A stretch of DNA of 64,000 nucleotides from NCBI GenBank assembly GCA_029204225.1, contig CM055109.1:6795982-6859981 (forward strand), in the 5' to 3' direction. Positions within the stretch are counted from its first letter, which is position 1. Each line of letters starts with the position of its first letter. This DNA is from Diphasiastrum complanatum (Eukaryota > Streptophyta > Lycopodiopsida > Lycopodiales > Lycopodiaceae). The notes beneath the pieces were generated by a model, which had not been told where the DNA came from, did no database searches, and saw only the letters and a program-made list of their open reading frames with translations. This document shows positions 1-9,977 of this stretch, in pieces. A program made the position numbers and the translations under genes.

Positions 1-1554
1 GAGGGAAGGTCCTAAACTGTAGAGCCAATCTCTCCCGAGAACAATGTCTGTTCGATCCAGGTGCATTATCTGAAAGTTTATTTGATCTTGGTACCCCTGA
101 ATACCAAGATTTAACTTACTTACCATAGTTTCCCATATTTTTTTATCTTCACCCTTAGCTAATGAAACTATGTACCTATGCTGACTAGGTACTTCTGGTA
201 GTTTAAGCTTTTTAACCAGGGTGTGGTTGATGAAATTATGGGTTGCCCCATCATCAACCATGACTCTTACTGACTGGTTACCAACTTTCCCATGCATACG
301 TACTAGGTCATGCGGCCCAAAGCTGAAGGGTCTCGCTAGCATTGCAGAGGTCAGCTGGCAACAGTGTTCATGATCTTCATGATACACTTTGATCTCGGAA
401 GCTGCCGAGTCACTGGGGAAACATACAGTCTGAACAAGATGAACTTGTTTTTTATCTTTTTTAGTGAAAGGCCCCTTGGGACACTGTCTGACTGTGTGTC
501 CCTTGCCCATACACACAAAGCACAAACGTTCTTGTTTGGCTTTCTCAAAATCATCTGGTTTTAAGGGCTGTATGAGTGAAGGGCGTTTCTGAGGAGCTTC
601 ACCTTTAAATTTATCTTCTTTCTTTCTTTTTAAAAATTTCTTTTTAAATTGAAAGTCTTTCTGAGGAAGCTGCTCAGAAAGTGGTTGCTGTCTCGCTCTC
701 TTCCTACCCACTGAATCATCATAGATTTGAGCATATCTGAGAGCTTGCTCAAGGGTAGTAGGCGAGTTTCTCTGGACCTCTACTTTATATTCATCTTTGA
801 GGCCACGGACAAATCCCCTGATTTTTTGATAGTCATCCATATTTTTAATCTTTAAAATTGCCTCTCGATACTGCGAGATATATTGGATGAGGGACTTGTC
901 CATTACTGTTCTTTCCCAGGCTTCCCAGGCTCTATCAAGTTCATTCTCTGGTAGAAATTCTCTTAGGAAAGCTTCTTCAAAAGCTTTCCATGACCGGGGA
1001 GTCTGCCCAGTCTCCTGGAGATTTAACCACCACTTATAGGCCATAGGCCCTAAAGAAAGACTGGCCTCAATTGCTTGCAAATGGTCAGGGGTCTGTTTAA
1101 GAGCATGAATGTTCTTCCATTTGCTGAGGAAGGTTTGTAGAATATCTGCATTTCTATCCTTCTCTTCCCCATTAAAAGTAGGAGGCTTTAAATCTTTAAA
1201 AACACTGGGGTGAGACCGTAAAGTCTCACCCGAAACTGATGGAAGTGGAGAAGGGGATAACTGAGAAGTGGAGGGAAGGCTTCCTTTCGCGGAACTCAAA
1301 ATCAAGTTTTTGAGTTCAGCGAACGAGTCGTCCACACTGGACTTGAAATTGGCTAATGCCAGCTTCAGTTCATCCACCTCTGTTACCAATTGGAGGAACT
1401 GCTCCTTGGTAACCAGTTCGTCGAGTTCTTCGGCGAACTGTTCCTGTTCTTCTACTTCCATAGGTTCCTTCCCTTTTCTGTAAGCCAAGGCTTCTGTTTC
1501 AAGTTCGTCGAAGCCTCTCTCCTGGGGTTGATCAGGTCCCTGAGGAGTGGTCAT
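1..1554 (-). CDS. Ty3/gypsy gag-protease polyprotein, 5' part, open at the window edge
   Basis: The minus-strand frame runs from an ATG at 1554 to base 1 without a stop (518 codons); I checked every in-frame triplet. An in-frame stop lies just upstream (1579-1581). Order: acidic Gln/Glu-rich N-terminus, a retrotransposon gag domain (about residues 120-270, with WWLNLQETGQTPRSWKAFEE-type text), a basic linker, a CCHC zinc knuckle CFVCMGKGHTVRQCP (about 340-354), then an aspartic protease domain with VDDGATHNFI (about 430-440) and IVLGRDWL near the edge. Gag packages the RNA and the protease matures the polyprotein; RT, RNase H and integrase should lie left of the window. The protease has DDGA where DSGA or DTGA is usual. 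The clean frame, next to decayed neighbours, suggests a recent insertion. Family is certain; activity is not testable here. Confidence 0.93.
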   Translation of the reverse strand, partial: MTTPQGPDQPQERGFDELETEALAYRKGKEPMEVEEQEQFAEELDELVTKEQFLQLVTEVDELKLALANFKSSVDDSFAELKNLILSSAKGSLPSTSQLSPSPLPSVSGETLRSHPSVFKDLKPPTFNGEEKDRNADILQTFLSKWKNIHALKQTPDHLQAIEASLSLGPMAYKWWLNLQETGQTPRSWKAFEEAFLREFLPENELDRAWEAWERTVMDKSLIQYISQYREAILKIKNMDDYQKIRGFVRGLKDEYKVEVQRNSPTTLEQALRYAQIYDDSVGRKRARQQPLSEQLPQKDFQFKKKFLKRKKEDKFKGEAPQKRPSLIQPLKPDDFEKAKQERLCFVCMGKGHTVRQCPKGPFTKKDKKQVHLVQTVCFPSDSAASEIKVYHEDHEHCCQLTSAMLARPFSFGPHDLVRMHGKVGNQSVRVMVDDGATHNFINHTLVKKLKLPEVPSQHRYIVSLAKGEDKKIWETMVSKLNLGIQGYQDQINFQIMHLDRTDIVLGRDWLYSLGPSL

Positions 1555-2250
1555 CTTCGAAACTGAAAGAGAGCTACCTTAACTTCTGAAGGAAAAAAGT
1601 CTAAAAGACTAATTTACAACTGTACAAGGGAAAGGAAAGATGACTTAGCTCTTTCTGAGAACTGTACTTCCACAGAGAGAATCAAGAAAAGCCCTTTCAG
1701 CTCTTCCTCCATTGCTTTCAGATCTGCTGTCCGGAAAAATCAGAGATCAAGGTACCAAGAAAAAGAAACAAACTTCTGATCGTCTTGGCCCCTTCCCTCG
1801 CTGTCTGAGGTGTATACTTTTTGCTCCAAAATTCCCGTTTTAGGACCCAAAACAGTTGCAAACTTATGGTTCCTGCCAAAGACCTTCAGCGCTGGGCCTG
1901 CACCTACGATTCTGTCTCAGATCCGCTCCAAATTCCAGAAAATTTCACTCCAAATTCGAAGTTTCCACCCAATTTGGCAGCGCTGGACCTGCTCCACGTT
2001 TTCTATTTAAAATGTGCTCAAAAATCCACAACTGATACATAAAAATCAAGGGTAAATCCCTGATTTTTCAGCGCTGAGCTTCTACAAGGGATTGTGCCTC
2101 AAACAACTGTAAATTCCCAGCAAATTTCAAGGATTTGAAAGCTGTTCCTACAGCAATTTTCCTCCTCAATTCTTTCCTGAGAATCTGAGAAATCTTTCCT
2201 ATCTTCTGATAGCTTTCTCTACTGCTGTCCTGAACTCCCTAGGATGGAGA
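1555..2250 (-). other. Untranslated leader of the Ty3 element
   Basis: This segment lies between the primer-binding site and the gag ATG. No frame is open through it. It would hold the packaging and dimerisation signals of the element's RNA. I see no distinct motif in it. Confidence 0.7.
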
Positions 2251-2264
2251 TGGCTCTGATACCA
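2251..2264 (-). promoter_or_regulatory. Primer-binding site for initiator tRNA-Met
   Basis: On the minus strand this reads TGGTATCAGAGCCA, the standard plant primer site complementary to the 3' end of tRNA-iMet. It lies one base inside the LTR end, where reverse transcription would start. Confidence 0.9.
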
Positions 2265-2265
2265 G

Positions 2266-2623
2266 TGTAATAGATCCTAACACCACAGTAGGGCAAACAC
2301 TAACTGATCCACCCAACCTTGCCTACTCCCTGATATAGAGTAAGCCCCTCCTAGCCCAGTGTGAGGACTGGTAGCATGCAACTGCCAAGTGTCGGCCACG
2401 TGGCACTGACGTGGCCGACTGCACGTCGGGACCCAACTGGGGGCCCTATCCTGCTGACAGGGTCCCTAGGTTGTGTTAGGCCCGCCATGGCTATGGACCG
2501 TGCTGGGGCACACTACTCACACTGTCTTGCCCTGTTGGTCATGTACGCTGGACACGACCCTGACTGTGGTATCTGACCTATCTGTGTTCTCTAGGGTTCG
2601 GCACTGGTTACGAGCTCGTAACA
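2266..2623 (-). repeat. 5' LTR of the Ty3 element
   Basis: The 358-bp LTR begins TGTTACGAGCTCG and ends ATTACA on the minus strand, immediately before the primer site. Its outer edge abuts the last exon of hAT copy A, so the retroelement is inserted into the hAT. The adjoining CCCCT (2624-2628) would be the 5-bp target duplication. The partner LTR is outside the window. Confidence 0.8.
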
Positions 2624-2628
2624 CCCCT

Positions 2629-3226
2629 CCCATTGCCTCTACCTCTGCCTCTGCCTCTCCCCTGCTCTGGCCCCCATCTGGCTGCCCCCAGCCCTGTGTC
2701 TACTCCGTCGTGCCTGTGTGTCAGGTGGCTGTGACCCTACGCCCTGGGATGGCCCTACCCACTGTGATGATGCCTGGCCGACGGCTGCCTGTGATGCTCC
2801 ACTCCTGTCTACAAAAAGAGTACTCAGCCCCCCCCTCCTAGAACCTCTAGGTCTCCCCCTAGGCCTACGTGCAGGAATGGTTGGCTCCTCCTCTGTCTCT
2901 GCATCAGGGTCCACCGGCAGGTTAGCTAGGTCATCCCCCTGTGCCTCCGCCCACATCTCCTCGTCCTCCTTTGTATCTCCCTCAACCCACTCCTCCTCCT
3001 CCACATAGTCTGCCCCGAGCATCTCTCCACCCTCCGAGACCTCGTCATCTCCCTCCTCAGCCCTCTCCCTCTGCCTCTCTATCCTCCTCTGCCGCCGTAA
3101 AGCCCGTGCGTCAGCCTGTGCCTGTCTCTAGAGCTCTCTATGGATCTCATCATCCATCTCCTCCTGTGTGGGTGGTGCCCGAGGAGCAGCAGCTATCGAA
3201 TCCACCAAGCAAGTGTTAGGGTCCAC
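2629..3226 (-). pseudogene. hAT transposase copy A, last exon: acidic, AT-hook tail, truncated
   Basis: The exon starts after a TTGCAG acceptor shared with copy B and reads VDPNTCLVDS, then an acidic stretch (EEEEWVEGDTKEDEE) and an AT-hook-like RRPRGRPRGS. The same order occurs in copies B and C. The frame breaks once within the exon (a stop follows DDEIHREL at 3128 before the acidic part resumes in another frame), and the Ty3 LTR cuts the 3' end at 2623. Only about 66 bp separate it from exon 2, showing that the middle exons were lost as a block. Confidence 0.65.
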
Positions 3227-3292
3227 CTGCAACCAAAAACAATACATTGTTGTGCAGCATCGAAGGAAGAAAGCATAGCAAATAGAACAAAC

Positions 3293-3643
3293 TATACCTC
3301 TCTGATCCATGGAAGCGCACACAGGTCATGGATGAGCAAGTCTATGCAATGTGCAGCACAGGGTGTCCACACAATGCTGGGGTGCTCCCTCATCATAATC
3401 TCGCCCATCTGCTTGCAGTTCGAGGCGTTGTCGGTGACAACCTGAACCACGTGCTCAACTCCGATGTCAGCAATAACATCTCTAATGACCTCCCATATGA
3501 AATCGGCTGTGATGGCATCACCACCTCGAGTGGCATCCACGCCACGTAGGAATAATGTGCCAAGCGGGCAAGAAACCAAGACATTGATGACGGATCGCCG
3601 ACGAATGTCGGTCCATCCATCACTCAATATCGTGCATCCATAC
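3293..3643 (-). CDS. hAT transposase copy A, exon 2: DUF659 / catalytic-core segment
   Basis: After a GCGGCAG acceptor the frame reads ILSDGWTDIRRRSVINVLVS, then VTDNASNCKQMGE and WTPCAAHCIDLLIHD. These are hallmarks of the DUF659 and adjoining RNase H-like core of plant hAT transposases. The block is open and in phase with exon 1. It stops at PWIRE, where copy C continues into LTRALVVVDFVTRK, so the downstream coding sequence is deleted just after 3293. Without the C-terminal catalytic residues and dimerisation domain this copy should not be autonomous. Confidence 0.75.
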
Positions 3644-3735
3644 CTGCCGCAAAACACCCATTAGCTACATGCAAAAATTGCGGCACCAGTAAATCCTAAA
3701 CACATGCAAAGAGATTACAAAGACAAGTCACTTAC

Positions 3736-4733
3736 TGCTGCCAAGCTGAGCGAATGGAACTCAACTCCCGCATGATGGTCTCCTCCTCCTGACGAAGCAA
3801 CCTGCCTCGTAGTGCCTCTCGCCTGGGAGGTGTCCATGTAGCATCCATGGCCGCCATCTGTGCACAGAACTCCCTGAACACCCAAGTGTCAGCAACAGCA
3901 ATGGCAATGCCGCACTCGTAAAAGAACTGGCCACACAGTCGAGTGCAACAGGCCTGCTGCTCTCTCTGCCAGCCACATCGATCAAGGGTCTGCTGCCCGG
4001 GCCTAACCCCTCTCTGCTGTGTATATGGTGCTCGTGGTCTAGCATGCCCAACGGATGGCTGATCCGTGGGTGTGTCACTCTCTCTGGCAACATCTGCCGA
4101 AGCATGTGGTGCATCTGCTGCCGTCGAGGAGGGTCGAGAAGCACCCGCTGCTGCTGAACCAACATGCTCATTTGATGGTCCTGCTGCTGCTGCGGATGGA
4201 ACTGAAGGTGCTGTACTAGGCCTTGCACCTGAACCATGCTCTGCCCGTGTTGTACTGGGCCCTGCAGCTGTACCATGCTCTGCCCGTGATGTATTGGGCC
4301 CTGCAGCTGTACCATGCCCAACCCATGATGTACTACGCCCTGCAGCTATACCATGCCCTGCCCGTGATGTACTGGGCCCAATATCCATGGTAGGCCCTGC
4401 CTGTCTGCCTGTGAGCCCTTCGGCATGCCTGCCTGTAGCTGCTCCTACTACCTGTCCCTGTCTAGAACCCTGTGATGCAGTACCGGGCCCGTACATGGTA
4501 GACAACCTCGGCAGATTCTCATCAGAAATTCTGGGGCAATCAGATATGCCCAATGTCCGCCCATCTGGCCCTCTGACCTGCAGCAAGTGAGCCCTAACCC
4601 TGGTGAGTGATCCCGTGAAGTGACCACTGCAATGCAAGCATCTCCATCTGCCGGTGCCTGAGCCATGGTGTGTGCCCACATCCCCGTCGGTAAGCTCAAC
4701 CTTGGCCCAAAGGCCTCGGTCCCGCACTGGCAT
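3736..4733 (-). CDS. hAT transposase copy A, exon 1: BED zinc finger and Ser/Ala/Gly-rich linker
   Basis: The frame starts at an ATG at 4733, in the same context as the start of copy B. A BED-type DNA-binding finger follows within the first 60 residues: W-x2-V-L, HHGSG, then WRCLHC and VRAHLL with a distal Cys. It binds the transposon ends. A long low-complexity linker follows, including a 13-residue repeat (4232-4390), then the region before the catalytic core. The exon ends at a GTAAGT donor; 998 nt leaves phase 2, completed by the G that begins exon 2, so this splice is intact. Linker length probably varies between copies because of the repeat. Confidence 0.75.
4232..4390 (-). repeat. 39-bp coding minisatellite in the hAT A linker
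   Basis: Four imperfect 39-bp units, each containing a form of accatgctctgcccgtgatg, encode a 13-residue repeat of the type RAEHGTAAGP. The unit is a multiple of three, so copy-number change keeps the frame. Confidence 0.8.
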
Positions 4734-5665
4734 CGTATCAACACGACCCTAAACTTGCAAACAACAAATAATCAGGCAAACGTTCAGTAGAAAAAAAATA
4801 CATTGCATTGAACAACATTACCGAGCTCAAATAGAGCTCAAAATACCAGAGCATACATCAGAACGATTCCAATTCACACATTATATCAAGTGCCAAAGAA
4901 GAACATGAGATTAGGGCGTGGGATAGAATAATTTCTGTATGAGGGATAGCAGGCGACTGAGGTTAGCGTCGGAGTACGTGTAGGCATAAAGGAGTGCAGT
5001 GTGGGCCTAGACCGCGCCCCTAGCAAATGTTTGCACGATGATCCACGCCTAAACCCTAAAAAGTATGGAATCAGGGCATGAAAATTGAAATTTGTGATAC
5101 GGGCGGAACGGAGGTCATAGGAGTCTGTGCAAGCATGTGGAAATGCATTCTAGGCTCGGACATCACCTCACTCGTTTTCCAACAAGCCATTCTGTGAAAA
5201 TGGCCAAAATACACAAGCATTTGGAATGTGGTGTTCAAATCTCGCTAGGCGTGTCGTAACGGCTGAAACTGACGCTGTAGGAATCACTGTGGGCGTGAAG
5301 AAAGGTGATCTAGAGCCAAACTACGCTCGATTTGGTTACCTACAGCTCAATGTCAACAATTGCAAAAAATCAAGCCTACACTTACCAAATATCGAAAATT
5401 GGTCGTTTCGCTCTCCATGAAGCTCAGACCCACCCGGCACCGTGCACACCAACTCCGTATCGTCGAGTAGATGCCTGCCAAGTATTCACTTGCAAAGATT
5501 GGACGCCCACAGTTCTCAGAAAAAAGTTTTGCCTCCTCCACTGTTGGTGCGGTTCTGTGCGCAAGGAGGCCGAAATTCGGGTTTCTGGTTTTTTTTTTTA
5601 ACGATTCTGTCCACGATTCGCAGCAGCGAATCGAGATTCCCGAATCGCGATTCGCTGCAACTATG

Positions 5666-6108
5666 GACCAGATGTAGTCTAATTCAATGTAGTTTGTTGC
5701 AAAAAGGGACACATAAGGCAAGTTGAGTTTGATGAAAACCAGATATAGTGACATAAAACGATTGGATAAATATAAAGATTGAAAGGAGCACGTGTGATGT
5801 TTCCAAAAGCGAGGAAATAAACAATTATACTAAGCAAATTGAATCCTACAGTGAGCAATGTGAGCATTATTCCATTGAACTTTAGGAAAACTTTACTACA
5901 TGTTCACTGTACTTTTCTAAGCATGTATCTATTAGATCAATTGAGTATTGTCACAGGCGATGCATTTTTTATGAGCACATTGAGATACTAATAAGCATTT
6001 GGCCCTACTTGGCTTGGTTGGAAGTTGATTTTGGTAAAGAGGGAAAGGCTACGAGTTGGAAGGTTGGCATATGCTTATTGTTGTTCGGATATGATACATA
6101 AATTGACA
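5666..6108. other. Spacer between hAT A and LINE B; nothing recognised
   Basis: AT-rich DNA with no homologous reading frame, LTR end or tandem repeat that I can identify. Confidence 0.5.
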
Positions 6109-7879
6109 AGAGAGAGAGAGAGAGAGAGATAGACTTAGAATTAGATTTAGAATTGGAATTATATTAATGTCTGTTAAGTACCCGAGGGCACATAAGACAA
6201 GTAGAAAATACATCAAAAAAGGAGCAATGTCCACGTAGGACTTATTCCTACCAGCTAAACCAGCACTAGAAAACAGAGAGAAAAACAAAGCTTAACCTCC
6301 AGCTCTGTTGAGGGTACAATAACAGTAGCTTGACCACCAGCTACACAGAGAGAAAGAGAAAACTGAAATAAGTTAGCTGAATAGCTAAGTGGATATAAAA
6401 AACCACGTGATATGGTGAGAAGCAGGTGTTGGCCTCCGGTGAAGAACCCTGGGCCTGGAGGAGCGAAGAGGATGCTGGAGCTTCGGACGTCGTACTGGAA
6501 TGTCTATCTCACTGTCAGAAGTCTCATCTCTATCCCTCTTCTGGAAAAAGTGCGTAATGTGGGACTGGCTATGATCCACATCAGAAACATCCAATAAAAA
6601 GGAAGATCTCAGAGTAAACATCTCTCGCAATAATAAACCAACACATCTCGCATCTGAGAAGGCAAGGAAAGAAGCAAGTGTAAGTGGAGTATCTTTGTAT
6701 AAGCAATGGTATCTGCCTCTGATCTCATAGTAGGCTGGACATCGGAAAATAAAATGGAACTCATCCTCAATCTCCTGTAAAGAGCAGCATTGACAAATCC
6801 GTAGCGGTCGAGGTGTGTCTGTGTATCTGCCTGTCTCAATAGCAAGCTGGTGAGAAGAGACCCTAAATTGACCAAGACGGTAATGCAGGCCGAAAGATAA
6901 CGTCTGAGACAAATAACCCGGCTGAATGGGAAGCCCGGAAACATCAAGCTGAAGAAGATGAGTGTGATAAAAATGAAGCTTGACCCGTGCTAGATCTAGG
7001 TGAGACCACAGTGTGCTGATGTAAGCTCTGTAAATTTGCTGGCGGATATATGCGTGTGTCCCATTCGGGAGATCAGATATAGATAAACCCCACCTACTCA
7101 AAAGGTCAGAAACACACTGAAACCATGAGGACTTAGCCTGCTGACTAGCTAGAGTGTGAGAGGATGTGAAAGCTGTAGCAACATATCTGGATGAATCAAG
7201 CTCCGAGACTCTATGAATGAATGTGATAATCCGAAATATAGCCTCGACAATCAGTGGTGGTGAGGCAAACTCTGCCAGTATGATATCATGGGGAACTGAT
7301 TGCTTCGCACGGATCATCTAGCTAAGCATAAGGATCTGCAAATGTGAAATATCACTCCAAGTATCTCTGGACAAGCCAGGACACCATGTCTCTGCTGCAT
7401 ATAGAGCCACCGGGGGGACAGTGGCAGAAAAAAGGCGACATCGCGTATCAGGATCATGTACATAGTAAATAGAAGAAAACCTCTCCATCTGGACAAGAGC
7501 AGAGTGCCCCTTGCGGAGCCTAGACAATGCAGCTGGTCTAAAAGTGAGCAATGGACCAGTAAAAAGGACACCTAAGTAAGTATAAGAGGCTACTATCTCC
7601 AGTGGAAGCCCATCATAGTAGAACACTGTGTCTCTCATATGCTGTCGATTGGTGTTGAACACCATGACCTTAGTCTTACCAATGTTCACCATCAAACCCC
7701 ATGTCTGGCAGAAAGTATATAAAGCATCAAGGTGCTGCTGAAGCCCAGATGCGGATCTCGATAGAAGTATCACGTCATCCGCATACAGTAGAATAGGGAT
7801 AATCATATCTGCTAACGGACAACCATCTCCACCCTCCTCCCTAATAATCCGCTCAAGATCATCAAGAGAGAGAGAGAGA
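6109..7879 (-). mobile_element. LINE copy B, 5'-truncated, flanked on both sides by (CT)n
   Basis: A minus-strand LINE that starts inside the reverse transcriptase at 7864 and ends with the family 3' UTR (6130-6384). The 3' UTR reads CTTATGTGCC and then GACATTAAT before a (CT)10 tail (6109-6129). Upstream, the coding sequence begins directly at another (CT)n tract (7865-7879), which is the tail of LINE A. No poly(A) is present. About 1.75 kb survives. Confidence 0.8.
6385..7864 (-). pseudogene. LINE B reverse transcriptase C-terminal part and zinc-binding tail
   Basis: The frame 7864-7318 carries the RT palm motif ILLYADDVILLS (Asp-Asp at 7773-7784) and the thumb-side VNIGKTKVMVFN. A single stop follows LQILMLS at 7317, and the same frame resumes at once with MIRAKQSVPHDIILAEF to 6385. 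The tail has CQCCSL...HFIFRC, a C-x2-C...H-x4-C arrangement like LINE zf-RVT domains, and ends with RHFFQKRDRDETSDSEID. Everything upstream of the YADD motif (endonuclease and RT fingers) is missing, so it is inactive. The single stop suggests moderate age. Sister copies: 7880-9977, 33831-34265, 38490-39217, 55787-57478. Confidence 0.85.
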
Positions 7880-9977
7880 AGAAAGAAGAAAAAGAAGAAA
7901 GCTTTATTAATGTCTTTCCCGTGCCAAAAGGCATATAAGACAGATAAAAGTACATGTCCAGTATGTGGTAACTGTGGGAGCGTATATAAACGTCTCCAAA
8001 GACTATACATAAAAAAAAGCAACGTAACTAAATGCTACAAACTGAAGCCAGTAAGTAGGAGCATAGGAAAAGCTGATGTAGAGCATATCATCCTACATTG
8101 CTGCTGAAAAAGGATGTGATACGAGCTGTAACATGAGATAGTACTGGTCATCGCTGACGTCGTCTAGGAGGGTGGAAGATATGTGCACTCGTGATAGGAC
8201 GGGTAGTGTGAGCTGCAGCATAAATATGAGTGGTGCACTGTCTTTGATATCTGTGAGGGAGTGCATCATCGTCATCGTTTGACTCTATATCTTGGCGTAG
8301 CCGTCTCCTAGAGAAGGAGGTAATCTAGGCCTGAGTGCTGGGATGTGTTTGAATATGAGCTGACTGGTACATATTATGTCGTAGCACAACATCTCCCGTA
8401 TCATAAGTGCAACACAGAGAGGGTCCTCATATGCTATGAGTGATCGAAGTGTAGTGGGCATGTCTCGGAATAGGCAGTGATATCTCCCTCTGATCCCATA
8501 ATATATAGGGCAATTGAAGATGAAGTGCTCCTCAGACTCCACCTCATGCAAGGAACTTACCTGACATAATCTCTCCTCCCTCGGGGTGCCCTGGAATCTC
8601 CCAATCTCGATAGCCAGCTGATGTGATGATACTCTGAGCTGACCCAATGTGAATCTGAGACTGTGTGATAGTCCTGAGGTCAGATATCGAGGTAGGACTG
8701 GAAAACCAGTGGTGTCCTGCTCCAAGAAATGAACTCGGTAGTAGTCGAGCTTAACCCCCAACTAACGTCGCCAGGTACGATCGAGGTAAGCTCTATATAG
8801 AAACTGTCGGATATACTGGTGTGTACTCGAGGGGAGATTTGTGATATCGATACCAAATGAATCCATGAGAAACTGTGATGCCTGAGAGAACCATGACAGC
8901 TGGTACCCCTGAGTCTGAAGATGGTGGGAAGATGCAAGTGAAATCTGTGTATATCTCTGCTCTGTATCTGGAAATGCCTGAACTCTCTGGATGTAGGTGA
9001 TAAGCTGGAAGGCTGCATCTATCTAGATAGGAGGAGTGGTAAACTCAGCAAGGATGATCTCATGTGGAACCGAAGGCTTTGCTCGAATCATGCGAGCTAA
9101 CATGGTGATCTGCAAACGTGAAATGCTGGCCCAATGTGAAGAGGAGAGGCCTGTACACCATACCTTTGCTGCACATAAGGCTGAAGGGGTGACAAGAGTG
9201 TCAAAAGTCTACACTTACTCGGAGCATCTCGAATAGACTTATGGAAACAGAACCTCTCTAACTGAACAAGGGAAGAGTGACCAGCTCCGCCACACTGAGA
9301 AATGACCCACTCCAACTCATCAATGTATAGTCCAAAAAGAACTGGTGAAAGAGAGCATCCCTGCTTGACCCCAATAGTACTCCAAATATGTTCAGAAATA
9401 TGACAAAAACAGCCCAGAACTTTCTCATAGGGAGCCATGACAGCCAAAATGATATCCGTTGAGAAGCCTAGATCATGAAGTCTCTGAATGAGAAAGGAGC
9501 GTGGGACAGAATCAAAGGCTTTTCTGAAGTCTACAAAACAACAGTAAAGATTTTCTTTCCTGTATTTAGCTTCCTCGATAAGAGCTCGAAGGGTGAAGAT
9601 ATGATAAGATGTGGAGTAGTGGGCTCGGAATCCTGCCTGTCCCAATGCATGGAATCTCCTGGACTCTGCCTTTGTACTAACTGCAGACTGAGGGATGGTG
9701 CCATATAACTTCGTGAGAACATGCCCAATCATGATGGTACGGTAGTTACCAAGGATCATGGTCACCATTTTTATGGATAGGATGGATGATGTTGGTGCAC
9801 CAGGAGGATGGGAAGCCCGTGAAAACTGCATGGTTAAGGAGAGTGGCTAGGGTGGGGGCAAGAGTGTCGGCAGCGTGGATCAATAACTCAGACTCAAGAT
9901 CCTCAATGTCTCTGGTTCGGTGAGTTTTTAGCTTCCTAATGGCCGCAAGGACCAAATCAGGGGTAAAGAAGGTAAAG
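7880..9977 (-). mobile_element. LINE copy A with its 3' UTR and (CT)n tail
   Basis: A minus-strand LINE preceding LINE B head to tail. It begins at 9977, where the LTR element starts, and ends with a 3' UTR (about 8000-7900) reading TATGCCTTTTGGCACGGGAA then GACATTAATAAAGC. A CTT-rich stretch and the (CT)n tract at 7865-7879 form the tail. Coding content is in the next entry. Confidence 0.8.
8285..9955 (-). pseudogene. LINE A reverse transcriptase lacking the YADD palm segment
   Basis: Upstream pieces read RDIEDLESELLIHAADTLAP and then the RT core: CCFVDFRKAFDSVPR (motif A region) and GVKQGCSLSPVLFGLYI (motif B). Directly after WVISQCGGAG the frame jumps to HSSLVQLERF, which in LINE B lies some 80 codons later, so the YADD catalytic segment has been deleted. 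The tail at 8761-8285 keeps LGQLRVSSHQLAIEIGRF and HFIFNCPIYYGIRGRYHCLF, like the other copies. Several stops and shifts occur between 9100 and 8760. Dead element. Confidence 0.82.

Larger units (their letters stand above)
2624..5665 (-). mobile_element. hAT transposon copy A, internally deleted, 3' end cut off by the Ty3 insertion
   Basis: The outer end at 5665 reads CATAGTTGCA on the minus strand, matching both ends of copy B (57966-61678). Subterminal DNA holds repeated GCGAATCG-type motifs (5620-5660), typical of transposase binding arrays. Three coding blocks remain: BED zinc finger exon, DUF659 exon and acidic AT-hook tail. The middle exons, including the hAT dimerisation region, are missing. 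Bases 4745-5665 are untranslated 5' sequence, closely related to 60730-61678 in copy B. The left terminus lies beyond the Ty3 element, so the target duplication (GACCAGAT expected from the right flank) cannot be checked. Confidence 0.85.
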
